DNA of 47,727 nucleotides from CAYIYO01 sp964367715 (GCA_964367715.1 CAYIYO010000010.1:1-47727); one strand, 5' to 3'. Positions 18,018 through 27,565 are shown, counted from the stretch's first letter. The notes: generated by a model from the letters alone, not told the origin. Made by a program: numbers and translations.

Positions 18018-18420
18018 AATTTTGAACCATCGTATGCATTCTTTAAAAAGAGGTGATTATGTCAGGTGCTACTTTTTCTGTTAAGTAAGAGTTTAGTTAT
18101 GAACAAAAAATCTTTAGTTTTCTCCTGTGTAAAATCACTATCAATAAAATATTATATTTATTAAGGTAAATACAATTTTAAGTCACTTAATTTTAATAAT
18201 TTAAAACAACTCTCCTTGAGTAAAATTTATAATTTAAAAACACCTGATTTTTCTCATTAATTCCCATAATTCCATTCTTTTATAGACAAGCTATAAACAA
18301 TGGTCCCACAGAAAATAGGGATTGTCCCTTAGTCTTTTACTAATTATTAGCGTACAAAAAGCGTAAAGTGCGCGCGCTTCAATTTAATTCAACATCTGTG
18401 ATATAAGGAAATTTTACGAA
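18018..18420. other. AT-rich intergenic region between divergent genes
   Basis: About 400 bases of AT-rich DNA separate the leftward MYG1 operon from the rightward LOG-like gene. It must hold promoters for both, but I see no convincing -35/-10 pair and no coding frame beyond about 20 codons. A GC-rich patch GTGCGCGCGCTTC lies at about 18368-18380. Confidence 0.4.
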
Positions 18421-20559
18421 ATGGATTTCCATATGCCTTCTATTCTCGACTACTTAGACCCTACACATTTCGATCTTGTCACTCCTGACGGAAAAATTAT
18501 CGGATTAAAAACAATCGATGAAAAAACTCTCGAAGCGATTGTTTTTATCCAAAACATTTCACCCGTCTTTGTCGGTTTTCAAATTGATCCCTCCCTAGTC
18601 TTTTTCAATATCAAGAGTACACTAGCCCAGGTCGGAGTCGATGGCGTGGGCATTGAATATGAATTAGATACAAAAAGTCACTCGGCACAAGTCAAAGTAT
18701 TGATAAAAGGTATTGGCCCACTAGCCGTCAACATGCTGCAATACATCAAAGTGGGCGCCAACATCGGCAAACTCTTTGCTGCAGATGACCGCCGCCGTGT
18801 TAGGGATCCCGAATATCTCTCACGCATGTTTGGACGCTCCGACCGTTGGGGTGAACCCCTTCTTTCCTTGGGAGGACTACACGGAAGCGACGACCTTATT
18901 TTAGATAAAGTGGACGGTAGAACCATTGCATATTTAAGTTTGCAGAATGGCCGTGTCGTCTACGACAAGGCGATGGAAGGATTTTTAAGCACACTTGGAA
19001 AAGCTCTCACCGCTAACGTTCCTGCGCGAGAAATGGTACGTCTCCATCAAGAATGGAATCCGCATCTCCCCCGAAACATTGAAGAAAATGAAATTCTTCT
19101 CGTCAAAACATTACCCTTACATATTCGTACGGTCTTCGGACGCGTTGTCCCCGAGCTCCTGTCACAGGGCTATCATCATACGTCCGCTTGCATCCTTCAA
19201 CCCGATACGCAAGCGTCAGGCGACATCTACGAACTTTTTGGCAGCAGTAAACGGGAACTAACCGATATTCCTATTGAATTCTATACGCTCGAACCCTACC
19301 GCGAACACGTCTTCTTCTCGGATCGCGATCAACTCCAGGTTTGCCTCGAAGACTCCGAAACGCTTTTTAAGGCATTCGAAACAGCTGTCGTTCCCCCAGG
19401 ATATCGCTCCGCAACGTTTGTTGTGAAGGGGGATCAACTTTTAAATTTAAAACAAGAAGACTGGGTAATCAGGGAATCCAAACCGTACGAATTCCCCGGC
19501 CCCACACAAGTCGAACGCCAAGCGCTCATGATCGAACGTTACATCGAGCAACAACCCGCCTACCCTTTTCTGAAAAGCATTGGAGAGGGAGTCATCTCCA
19601 GCCAAGGCATTCTTTTAACCCGCTACTTCCCTTCCCCCCTGATGAAGCGGATGCTCCTTGGCGACCAGGTTCAGCGCAACCTTAAAGGAATCTATTTCCA
19701 ATACCCCTCTCTCTCTTCCGACTATTTCTTTAGCGCCGAAGACCGCGCCCTCCTTCATGACCTTGAAAAATTTGCCATTCCCGTCTATTGGGTGGAACCG
19801 ACATCAGGAAAAATCCTGCGCTACGTAGAAAAGCCCGAGCGGGACACGGGAATGTTTGTTCCACTAGAAGATATCGACACATTCATCAAGGCGTCCCTAT
19901 TTGGCATCTATGGATCCAACCTCCTTGAAGGAGATTTCGAGCACCAGCTGCGCATCTTAATGGAAGGGGTCAAGGAGATGCGCACGCAAGTGAACCACCC
20001 TCTTCTTAATAAAAACAAGCCTCTCGCCCTCGTTACCGGCGGCGGTCCCGGCGCAATGGAAGTGGGCAACCGTGTCGCCAAGGAACTAAAAATTCTCTCC
20101 TGCGCAAATATCATCGACTTCCGCGCAAAAAATGCATCCGTTGTAAACGAACAAAAACAAAATCCTTATGTCGATGCAAAAATGACTTACCGTCTCGACA
20201 AACTCGTTGAACGGCAAGCAGAATTCAATCTAGACTTCCCAATTTTCCTAACGGGAGGAATCGGCACCGATTTCGAATACAGCTTAGAAGAGGTCCGCCG
20301 AAAAGTAGGAGCCACCCTCTCCACCCCCATCCTTTTATTTGGGACCCCCGACTATTGGAAAGAAAAAATTTCACAAAGATTCAAATGTAACCTTACCACT
20401 GGAACTATTAAAGGTTCCGAATGGATAAGTAATTGTTTCTTCTGCGTTCAGACTGCCGAGCAAGGTCTTAAGGTATATAGGGAATTCTTCGAGGGAACCC
20501 TTCCTATTGGCAAGGATGGCCCCGTGTATCAAGATGGATTTATTACTGTAATTATGTAA
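18421..20559 (+). CDS. Large protein with C-terminal LOG/lysine-decarboxylase-like Rossmann domain
   Basis: A 712-residue protein. The last 190 residues carry VTGGGPGAMEVGNR (about 537-550) and LTGGIGTDFEYSLEEV (about 608-623), a variant of the GGGxG and PGGxGTxxE motifs of LOG-type phosphoribohydrolases. In LOG proteins PGG is the rule; here it is TGG. The first 500 residues are not recognised and show no membrane segment. A nucleotide-cleaving or nucleotide-sensing role is possible. AAGGA precedes the ATG by about twelve bases; an ATG at 18433 is an alternative. It appears to be a single gene. Confidence 0.7.
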   Translation: MDFHMPSILDYLDPTHFDLVTPDGKIIGLKTIDEKTLEAIVFIQNISPVFVGFQIDPSLVFFNIKSTLAQVGVDGVGIEYELDTKSHSAQVKVLIKGIGPLAVNMLQYIKVGANIGKLFAADDRRRVRDPEYLSRMFGRSDRWGEPLLSLGGLHGSDDLILDKVDGRTIAYLSLQNGRVVYDKAMEGFLSTLGKALTANVPAREMVRLHQEWNPHLPRNIEENEILLVKTLPLHIRTVFGRVVPELLSQGYHHTSACILQPDTQASGDIYELFGSSKRELTDIPIEFYTLEPYREHVFFSDRDQLQVCLEDSETLFKAFETAVVPPGYRSATFVVKGDQLLNLKQEDWVIRESKPYEFPGPTQVERQALMIERYIEQQPAYPFLKSIGEGVISSQGILLTRYFPSPLMKRMLLGDQVQRNLKGIYFQYPSLSSDYFFSAEDRALLHDLEKFAIPVYWVEPTSGKILRYVEKPERDTGMFVPLEDIDTFIKASLFGIYGSNLLEGDFEHQLRILMEGVKEMRTQVNHPLLNKNKPLALVTGGGPGAMEVGNRVAKELKILSCANIIDFRAKNASVVNEQKQNPYVDAKMTYRLDKLVERQAEFNLDFPIFLTGGIGTDFEYSLEEVRRKVGATLSTPILLFGTPDYWKEKISQRFKCNLTTGTIKGSEWISNCFFCVQTAEQGLKVYREFFEGTLPIGKDGPVYQDGFITVIM

Positions 20560-20627
20560 TAAAACTATCATTTATCTTTTATATCTGATACTATTGATCG
20601 AACAACCTTTACAAAAGAGAATTTTAC

Positions 20628-21947
20628 ATGTCTTTCAAAAACTTTAATCTTGATTCCCGCATCCTCAAAGCCGTTGAAGAAGCTGGTTATAAAGTTCCAA
20701 CGCCTATTCAAGAATCGGTCATCCCTATATTGATGAATGGTGATGACGTCAGAGCTTCCGCACAGACAGGAACAGGAAAAACTGCTGCCTTTCTTATCCC
20801 TTCCCTCCACCGTATCATGACTGAACCAGCAAAGGAAGGCAAAGGCCCACGTATTGTTATCCTTACTCCTACACGCGAACTCGCAATGCAAGTTGCTAAC
20901 GAAGCAGAGAAATATGCCCGCCACCTCCCTAAAGTAAAAGTTGTTTGCATCTATGGCGGAGCACCGTTTCCTCCACAAAAACGCGACCTTGCTCGTCCAT
21001 ACGAAATCCTCGTTGCAACACCAGGCCGCTTAATCGACCACATGGAAGAAGGACGTATCAGCCTAGGAAGAGTCGACGTTTTAATCTTAGACGAAGCCGA
21101 CCGTATGTTAGATATGGGATTCATCGAGCCTGTTGAGCAAATCGTTGCAGATACCCCAGCAACACGCCAAACATTACTCTTTTCTGCAACGCTAAAAGGA
21201 TCGGTTCTTAACCTTTCTAAGCGTCTAATGAACAATCCTAAAGAAGTATGCGTCATCCCAGCAGAAGAGAAGTACGACCATATTAAACAAGAAATTTATC
21301 ATGTCGACCACGTCACACACAAACTCGATCTTTTAAAACATTTACTTGACGATTCTACAATCCGCCAAGCAATCATCTTCACAGCAACAAAACGCTTTGC
21401 AGACGAACTGACTCAAGAGCTACGCGATGCAGGACACCAAGTGTCAGCCCTCCACGGCGACATGAACCAAAGCCAACGTGCTCGCACTCTCGGCATGCTA
21501 CGCCAAGGACGTCTCCGCTTCCTCGTTGCAACTGATGTCGCTGCACGCGGAATCGACGTCTCCACAATCACACACGTCTTCAACTTCGACCTCCCTCGCT
21601 GCGTCGAAGATTACACGCACCGTATCGGCCGTACTGGTCGTGCAGGAGCAACTGGAGTTGCATGTTCCTTTGCAACACCAAAAGAGCGTATGCTAATGAA
21701 GCAGATCGAGACCTCCTTAAAGCAAAAACTCCAGTTTCAAGTCGCAGTAGGCTTCGAGCCAAAGAGCAGCTGGGAATCAGGATCAAGAGGAGGCGCACGC
21801 GCTCCATTCGGAAAGAAAAAGCCTTTCTTTAACAATGGCCCACGCAGCGGAAGCGGAAACGGTGGACGTAACGGTAACGGCGGCGGTGGTGCACGTAGCA
21901 GCAGCGGCCCACGTAGCAACGCAGGCGGCGGCGGTCGTTTTAGATAA
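20628..21947 (+). CDS. rhlE: DEAD-box RNA helicase, RhlE type
   Basis: A 439-residue protein with the full set of helicase motifs: PTPIQ (about 26), AQTGTGKT (about 46), PTRELAMQ, TPGRL, DEAD, SAT, FTATKR, ATDVAARGID and HRIGRTGRAG. The C-terminus from about residue 385 is rich in Gly, Arg, Ser and Asn, an RNA-binding tail typical of RhlE and CsdA-like helicases. It probably remodels ribosomal or messenger RNA. Repeated GGCGG triplets encode the tail. A terminator follows directly. Confidence 0.92.
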   Translation: MSFKNFNLDSRILKAVEEAGYKVPTPIQESVIPILMNGDDVRASAQTGTGKTAAFLIPSLHRIMTEPAKEGKGPRIVILTPTRELAMQVANEAEKYARHLPKVKVVCIYGGAPFPPQKRDLARPYEILVATPGRLIDHMEEGRISLGRVDVLILDEADRMLDMGFIEPVEQIVADTPATRQTLLFSATLKGSVLNLSKRLMNNPKEVCVIPAEEKYDHIKQEIYHVDHVTHKLDLLKHLLDDSTIRQAIIFTATKRFADELTQELRDAGHQVSALHGDMNQSQRARTLGMLRQGRLRFLVATDVAARGIDVSTITHVFNFDLPRCVEDYTHRIGRTGRAGATGVACSFATPKERMLMKQIETSLKQKLQFQVAVGFEPKSSWESGSRGGARAPFGKKKPFFNNGPRSGSGNGGRNGNGGGGARSSSGPRSNAGGGGRFR

Positions 21948-21973
21948 GCTTTTCTTCACATAAGAGATAACTT

Positions 21974-22004
21974 AAAAACCCAGCCCTCAAAAGCTGGGTT
22001 TTTT
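21974..22004 (+). terminator. Terminator after the helicase gene
   Basis: A ten-base-pair stem AAAACCCAGC / GCTGGGTTTT with an eight-base loop runs into T's. It overlaps the 3' end of the converging gene and may serve both. Confidence 0.9.
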
Positions 22005-22865
22005 ATTGCCCGAAACGGCCTGATCTTTTAACGCTTCCATATAGTTATAAAAAGCAACGCGTAGAAAAGGAGTGATCTCCTCTTTATCAATCGGCATTTT
22101 ATCATCAAAGCGTTTATAGGTTAATGTGTATAAATATTTTGAATATTCCCCCGCCAAAATATTACGCCAAAAACTCCGTGCATAATGGGGATGCCCTTGC
22201 AGAAACTGCTCCATCTGTTCAAAGGAAGGACTCACTTCATTGATTTTTTCTTTTTCCAACACATAGTTTTTCCATCCCTGAAACGCCATACGCACTGTCA
22301 GTGGCACGGTTGCCTCTGGAAGCCCACTCAGTTCGTTAGGGCCTCTTATTTGAAGGCTATCAACCAAATTTTTATAGTCGACAGGAGCTTCCTTCCAATT
22401 TACTGGATTCCACTCCGGAAGAGCATCTAAAAACGATAAAAACTCGACCTTAGAGATTCTCCGCGGAGTAAACTCTTCTTTTAGAAGCCTATCCCATGTA
22501 TGATATAAAAATAATAGCTCCGGCGGTGCAACAACATAATTATCCGCTGTCTCAGGAATGATCCCTATGCGGTCCTGATAGACAAATCCTGGAAGGTAAC
22601 CAACTTTTTCTTTGACATGCTGGGGCATATATTCAGAAAATTGCCACAGAAAGACGGACATTTCTCGATTTGTGACCTGAAGAAAAGGATTGCTTTCGAC
22701 TTCTTGATTCATCTTCATGAAATACCAAGAGCCAGATCCCCATAAAAATGCGGTGAAAGTCGCGACAACAAAAAGCCACGTCCAAAATGGACGTGGATTC
22801 TTTGAATATTCTTCATGAATGAAATCTTTTTCCTGCAATTCTGGTGTCGAATCAGGAGTATCCAT
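21987..22865 (-). CDS. Hypothetical single-pass membrane protein
   Basis: A 292-residue protein, not recognised. One membrane helix lies at about 28-50 (WTWLFVVATFTAFLWGSGSW), with a short acidic cytoplasmic tail before it and about 240 residues, presumably periplasmic, after it. The outer part is rich in Trp, Tyr and Phe. It starts two bases after the stop of the Cys-rich gene, so the two are co-transcribed and may act together in the envelope. Its 3' end overlaps the helicase terminator. Confidence 0.7.
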   Translation of the reverse strand: MDTPDSTPELQEKDFIHEEYSKNPRPFWTWLFVVATFTAFLWGSGSWYFMKMNQEVESNPFLQVTNREMSVFLWQFSEYMPQHVKEKVGYLPGFVYQDRIGIIPETADNYVVAPPELLFLYHTWDRLLKEEFTPRRISKVEFLSFLDALPEWNPVNWKEAPVDYKNLVDSLQIRGPNELSGLPEATVPLTVRMAFQGWKNYVLEKEKINEVSPSFEQMEQFLQGHPHYARSFWRNILAGEYSKYLYTLTYKRFDDKMPIDKEEITPFLRVAFYNYMEALKDQAVSGNKKPSF

Positions 22866-22867
22866 GA

Positions 22868-23947
22868 TTAATATCCGTAAGTAAGGCGCAGGGCTAAGTA
22901 ATTAGCACGATGTTCGCTAAACTGTCCCTCGACCGACTGTCCATCATGGTATTCAAAAAATGCTCTTAGGCGATGCTGTGCGCCCGAAGTTTTTCCCCAT
23001 TCGTAGCCTAAAATATAAGTCGCACCTAAAGGACGATTAAACGCATCTTGGTATTTAAAGTGCATAGCGAATATTGGTTCACCAAAAAGATGTTGGCACG
23101 GATCGTAAAAGCCTAGGCGAGGTAAGCGTAATTCCGCTCCCGCTTCAGCATAAACATTCCCCTGATAAAAAGATTGATCATGTTGAATGACCCATCCCCC
23201 TACAGCATACAAACGTATTTCATCCGTAATGTACCAGGAAGCGGATAAATCTAAGTACTCTGCACTTGGATTTCTTCGATCAAATCCAGGATTATCTAAC
23301 AAGAATTCATCTCCGATATGAGAAGAAATGTGATACCCTCTTAAACGAAATGCCCAACGGCCAATCGCATAATCAATAGGGATTCCCACATAATAGTCAG
23401 CATTACATAAAGGAGCCGACTCTTTTAATGGAGCAAATATTGCCCACAATGCCCCTTCAATACTGACTTCCATCATTCCCCACCATGGCCATACAGAAGC
23501 AAAACGGTAAATTGGTAGAATATCGCCAAAAGAAACGGGGATCAAATTTTTTCCCATCGCCTGGTCATTAAATCTCCACCCCACTGAATAGGTCACCTGG
23601 CGGGGATCGGCTGCAAAGGGACGAAATAGTGGAGGATCTTCAGGCAACCATGTTCCATAACAGCCATCGCAAATGGTAAATGCGCTATCACAGTCGATGC
23701 AGCTATAAGGTCCTTGATAGATGCAGTGTGCTTGGCGCCAGTACCGTTCCGCGCATGGATTGTAGCAACAGTCATTCTGTGGCTGCACTTCTAAAGTAGA
23801 ATGACATCCGCACACACCGCTTTCCATACACCCACATTCGCACGGCGCTGGACACTCACATCCGCACCCGCAAGATTCTGCAAAACTCGTTCCAAAAATC
23901 AGCAAGCACGTCAATAATAGACTTCCAAAAAAGTATCGTGTCCTCAT
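22868..23947 (-). CDS. Cys-rich exported protein, DUF1207-like outer-membrane candidate
   Basis: A 359-residue protein. A signal peptide (1-23) ends at SFA. Residues 25-65 contain more than a dozen Cys, many in CGC and CEC pairs, and several more follow to about 95. The rest alternates aromatic and polar residues (YSVGWRFND, VSFGDILPIYRF, EVSIEGALWAIF) and ends in LALRLTYGY, a typical beta-barrel C-terminus ending in an aromatic residue. Similarity to DUF1207 is from memory. Chlamydial envelopes rely on disulfide cross-linked Cys-rich proteins, so a structural role is a fair inference. AGAGGAT precedes the start. Confidence 0.7.
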   Translation of the reverse strand: MRTRYFFGSLLLTCLLIFGTSFAESCGCGCECPAPCECGCMESGVCGCHSTLEVQPQNDCCYNPCAERYWRQAHCIYQGPYSCIDCDSAFTICDGCYGTWLPEDPPLFRPFAADPRQVTYSVGWRFNDQAMGKNLIPVSFGDILPIYRFASVWPWWGMMEVSIEGALWAIFAPLKESAPLCNADYYVGIPIDYAIGRWAFRLRGYHISSHIGDEFLLDNPGFDRRNPSAEYLDLSASWYITDEIRLYAVGGWVIQHDQSFYQGNVYAEAGAELRLPRLGFYDPCQHLFGEPIFAMHFKYQDAFNRPLGATYILGYEWGKTSGAQHRLRAFFEYHDGQSVEGQFSEHRANYLALRLTYGY

Positions 23948-24036
23948 CGTTATCCTCTGTAATTATAAATCCAAACTATTAAATTGATAACGGATTCAAC
24001 TTTAACTTAAAAGAAAAAAATTGAAATTCAAATTTC

Positions 24037-24065
24037 TTGCATTTCGAAATGTTCCATGGTATGAT
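24037..24065 (+). promoter_or_regulatory. Promoter of tRNA-Met
   Basis: TTGCAT at 24037-24042 and TATGAT at 24060-24065 are spaced by 17 bases, with the tRNA beginning 15 bases downstream. Confidence 0.6.
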
Positions 24066-24079
24066 CCAACCAATCATGA

Positions 24080-24153
<74 letters not shown>

Positions 24154-24220
24154 TTCCTCCACACACACCTGCGAGCACGATTTAGCTTGAACCGATAACA
24201 CTGTTCAAGTTAAGATTTGA

Positions 24221-24247
24221 TCTCGCGGTGCAATGGCGGTACAGTGA
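24221..24247 (+). repeat. Island-flank repeat, copy 1
   Basis: TCTCGCGGTGCAATGGCGG followed by TACAGTGA recurs at 34891-34920 and 36864-36894, with a shorter match at 46492-46506. Thus copies lie near three tRNA-derived borders and at one border without tRNA. It may be an integrase arm-binding site. Confidence 0.6.
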
Positions 24248-24305
24248 AAAACAATCTGTACAAGCACCATCCAACCGCTCAAACAATCTAACCCAGGTTT
24301 GAGCT

Positions 24306-25373
24306 ATGGCATCTATAACAAAACGTAAAAACAAGAATGGAACCACCCACTGGCGCGCGATCATCCGCCTCAAGGGCTACCCTACCGTCTGCAAACATTT
24401 TGACCGTAAACAGGAGGCAGACGATTGGGCTTCCGCAACCGAACGTGAGATCCGGCTTGGTAAATTCAAGTTCGATCAACACAAACATCAACATACCTTC
24501 ACGCAGCTGATGGAACGCTACATCAACGACGGATCTTTGGAACACATCCGTTCTGCGAAAGATGTCATGCAACATCTCAACTATTGGAAGACCCGCGTTG
24601 GCGACTATGCTCTTGTTCATCTTACCCCCGATCTTATCGGTAAGGAAAGACAGCACCTCGCCGCCACACCAACCCACACAGGACAAAAACGCAGTGCAGC
24701 AACGGTCAACCGCTATATTTCCAGCCTCTCTGCCCTCCTCAGTTACGCCCATCGTCTACGGTGGATCGATGAGAATCCCTGCTTCAGCTTAACAAAGCTC
24801 AAGGAAAACGCGGGGAGAGACCGCGTCCTTTCCGACGAAGAAATCGGCCGATTACTCATTGCCTCCCGCGAAAGCAAATCTCCTTATCTTTACTGCATCG
24901 TTCTAATGAGCTTGACTACAGGCGCCAGACAAGGAGAAATTCTGAGCCTCGAATGGAGACATATTGATTTCGACAATAAACTCGCCCACCTCAAAGAGAC
25001 CAAAAACGGACGCCCAAGAAGCATCTCTCTTGCTGACCCCGTCATCAACGAACTAAAGAGGCTCTACGAGGTACGCAACCTCTCCAAGCCACTTGTTTTT
25101 GCCAGCAAGACCGCCTTTGGACGAATCGATGTCAAGAAAGCGTGGCAGGAAGCGCTTAAGCGAGCAGAGATCACCAACTGCCGGGCGCACGACATGAGAC
25201 ACACATTCTGTACCATGGCGGCTAAGCAAGGAGGCTCCAACCTCGAGCTCGCCACCGCAATGGGACACCGCACCCTTTCAATGCTTCAACGTTATACCCA
25301 TCTTGACGTCCAAGTAACCAAAAAATTTAGCACTAGCATTTCGGACAAGATTTTTAAAGGAGTTTCTATATGA
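24306..25373 (+). CDS. Tyrosine site-specific integrase
   Basis: A 355-residue phage-type integrase. Catalytic residues are complete: R208 (TTGARQGE), K233, H295-D-M-R298, H321 (MGHRTLS) and Y330. An N-terminal AP2-like arm domain (about 8-60) and a SAM-like core-binding domain (about 62-155) precede the catalytic part. It lies directly beside tRNA-Met and most likely inserts the island into that tRNA. The stop overlaps the DUF1016 gene start by four bases. A short relic of a related integrase lies at 46938-47000. Confidence 0.95.
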   Translation: MASITKRKNKNGTTHWRAIIRLKGYPTVCKHFDRKQEADDWASATEREIRLGKFKFDQHKHQHTFTQLMERYINDGSLEHIRSAKDVMQHLNYWKTRVGDYALVHLTPDLIGKERQHLAATPTHTGQKRSAATVNRYISSLSALLSYAHRLRWIDENPCFSLTKLKENAGRDRVLSDEEIGRLLIASRESKSPYLYCIVLMSLTTGARQGEILSLEWRHIDFDNKLAHLKETKNGRPRSISLADPVINELKRLYEVRNLSKPLVFASKTAFGRIDVKKAWQEALKRAEITNCRAHDMRHTFCTMAAKQGGSNLELATAMGHRTLSMLQRYTHLDVQVTKKFSTSISDKIFKGVSI

Positions 25374-26455
25374 TTCCTAAGAAAGGCAACCCACCAAAAA
25401 AAGCCGAAAAAACCCAACCAATAATCTCCCAAGACCTCATTAGAGACTTGCGGAGCATGATCGAAAAAACACGGCAAACCGTTGCTTCTACGATTAATGC
25501 GAGCTTATCTTCGTTATATTGGCATATAGGCCGTCGCATACACCAAGAAGTCCTTAAGGAGCAACGAGCTGAATATGGAAGCGAAATTGTCGCGTCAGTG
25601 GCGCGACAATTGGCTCTCGAATATGGGAAGGGCTTTAACGATAAATATTTACGAAAAATGATTCAATTTTCAGAGGTTTTCCCTGACGAACAGATTGTCG
25701 CATCACTGATGCGACAATTGACTTGGACCCATTTCCTCCTCCTAATTCCAATAAAAGATTTGATAAAACGTGACTTCTATGCCGAAATGTGTCGAATCGA
25801 AAGATGGACCGTCCGCACACTGCGAAATAAAATGAATTCTATGCTTTATGAACGAACCGCCCTATCCAAAAAGCCGGAACTCTTAGCTAAAGCCGAATTG
25901 GATGGACTACGTAATGACGACCGGATGACACCTGATCTTGTCTTCCGTGATCCTTATGTATTGGAATTTTTGAATCTCGATGATCGCTATCTTGAGAAGG
26001 ATCTTGAAGATGCCATCATGAGAGAACTCGAGCAATTTCTATTGGAACTCGGTTCAGGATTTTCCTTCCTTGCGCGACAAAAGCGCATCACTATCGACGA
26101 TGAGGACTTCCACTTAGATCTCCTCTTCTTCCATAGAGACCTCAAACGCTTGGTCGCGATTGAGCTGAAGCTCGGCGACTTCAAGCCAGATCACAAAGGG
26201 CAGATGGAACTCTATCTGCGCTGGCTCGACAAATACGAGCGCCGCGTCGGAGAAGAACCGCCGATGGGTCTTATCCTCTGCGCCGGCAAGAAGAAAGAGC
26301 GCATCGAACTCCTAGAGCTTAGCCGCTCCGGTATCCACGTTGCCGAGTATCTTACCGAGCTGCCGCCGAAAGAGGTCTTAGAAGCGAAACTACACATCGC
26401 CATTGCACACGCCCGCCAACGATTAGAAAATCATGAGGATAGTATTGATGGATAA
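25370..26455 (+). CDS. DUF1016 (YhcG) family PD-(D/E)XK nuclease
   Basis: A 361-residue protein. The N-terminal DUF1016 region has SLYWHIGRRI, EYGKGFNDKYLRKMIQF and the paired segments EIVASVARQL and QIVASLMRQL. The C-terminal nuclease has DFHLDLLFFHRDL, AIELKLGDFKPDH and GQMELYLRWLDKYER, giving the D...ExK core with Gln. YhcG proteins are frequent beside restriction genes and integrases and are thought to act on DNA in defence or recombination. The start overlaps the integrase by four bases. Two DNA palindromes lie inside the gene. Confidence 0.92.
   Translation: MIPKKGNPPKKAEKTQPIISQDLIRDLRSMIEKTRQTVASTINASLSSLYWHIGRRIHQEVLKEQRAEYGSEIVASVARQLALEYGKGFNDKYLRKMIQFSEVFPDEQIVASLMRQLTWTHFLLLIPIKDLIKRDFYAEMCRIERWTVRTLRNKMNSMLYERTALSKKPELLAKAELDGLRNDDRMTPDLVFRDPYVLEFLNLDDRYLEKDLEDAIMRELEQFLLELGSGFSFLARQKRITIDDEDFHLDLLFFHRDLKRLVAIELKLGDFKPDHKGQMELYLRWLDKYERRVGEEPPMGLILCAGKKKERIELLELSRSGIHVAEYLTELPPKEVLEAKLHIAIAHARQRLENHEDSIDG
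25585..25611. repeat. Palindrome inside the DUF1016 gene, first
   Basis: AATTGTCGCG and CGCGACAATT form ten-base perfect arms around a seven-base centre. The coding sense is ...IVASVARQL.... A near copy lies 109 bases downstream. Confidence 0.8.
25694..25718. repeat. Palindrome inside the DUF1016 gene, second
   Basis: ATTGTCGCATCA and TGATGCGACAAT form twelve-base perfect arms around one central base. The outer ATTGTCGC / GCGACAAT is shared with the palindrome at 25585-25611. Confidence 0.85.
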
Positions 26456-27458
26456 AGATTGCTCCGAAGTAGTTAAGATCATTACAGAATGGTTCGATGA
26501 TATTGACGAAGTTAAGAGAATCTGGGAACACATTGCAAACCTAAATCCAGAGTTCGAACAGGCTTCTGAAGAGAACTGGAGAAAAAAAGAAGCTAGTCTT
26601 TGGCTTCATGGCGAGACACGAACGTTTGAAGCAGTTGAATTTGAAAAATGGCTTATGATAAACGCTCCGATAGCCAATATGGCTATTACTCCTGTAATGG
26701 GACATCTCTTTCAGTGGAAGGAACATCTCCGTGAAGTGGGTATCTATGCAGAGTTTAGTGAAAGTGACATCCTACCACCACTAAAAAACGAATCGTTAAT
26801 TGACTATGTCTTGAGGATGGCTCAAACAATTGAAAATAGAGGATGGGGAAATAAAAAACAAAAACGAGCAGCAAAATCGTTCTTACATTTTCTAAGAGAG
26901 AAGCATGAAAAAGGATGTGCATTTATTGAACACATAATACCTGAGAAAAACGATCTCCGTGCCGGAAAAATCATTCGAATCATCCGCCCACAGGTCTACC
27001 CAATTTCCCAAGAAATCGCGGGAGCAATTGTGAAGGAAGTGGCTAATCAATGTATAAATGGGCGGGCAAATGCTCAGCATCATGCTTGTGAGGTTTTCAC
27101 GTTAATTCTGATGTGCGTCACATCGTCACGAATTCGATGGCCGAGAACTCTTGAGAGCGTTCATGAATTACCCAAAAAGGGATTAATCATAAAAAAGGAA
27201 TCAGCAAAACTCTCGATACCGAGCATTTTCGGACCGCATCGGATACAAATAAGCAATCGCGTTACAAAGCTAATCACCGCAATCAGCAAAATCCCATCTA
27301 AAACAGCCCGTAAAACAATCCTACAGACGCCGCTGCCGGATTTACGTAAAACCCTCAGGTCGGTGATTAATAAAGTTAATCCTCCTCCTGAAGTAGGTGA
27401 AATCACATTTCTAACCTTTCTTTCACATCCCCACTATTTTGGTGAAAATATCCGATAA
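26448..27458 (+). CDS. Hypothetical, possibly degenerate tyrosine recombinase
   Basis: About 336 residues. I start at 26448, with GAGG nine bases upstream; the frame opens at 26433. Residues 120-160 (VLRMAQTIENRGW...AAKSFLHFLREK) resemble a core-binding domain, and LILMCVTSSRIRWPRTL, then KKGLIIKKESAKL, resemble the strand-Arg-Lys part of an integrase catalytic domain. No HxxR or Tyr nucleophile motif follows, so it is unlikely to recombine DNA as it stands. It overlaps the DUF1016 gene by eight bases and may work with it. The match is weak and the function unknown. Confidence 0.6.
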   Translation: MDKDCSEVVKIITEWFDDIDEVKRIWEHIANLNPEFEQASEENWRKKEASLWLHGETRTFEAVEFEKWLMINAPIANMAITPVMGHLFQWKEHLREVGIYAEFSESDILPPLKNESLIDYVLRMAQTIENRGWGNKKQKRAAKSFLHFLREKHEKGCAFIEHIIPEKNDLRAGKIIRIIRPQVYPISQEIAGAIVKEVANQCINGRANAQHHACEVFTLILMCVTSSRIRWPRTLESVHELPKKGLIIKKESAKLSIPSIFGPHRIQISNRVTKLITAISKIPSKTARKTILQTPLPDLRKTLRSVINKVNPPPEVGEITFLTFLSHPHYFGENIR

Positions 27459-27565
27459 AATTGATTATCAGTAAGATAGAAACTGCCTCATAGCGTGCCC
27501 GTCAGAACCTGTCGTCGTGAGTCATAATAATCACAATTCCTAATCAACCAATAAGGGAGTTGTTT

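Noticed and set aside
24288..24752. 154-codon frame opposite the integrase
   Set aside because: Antisense to a complete integrase with all catalytic residues.
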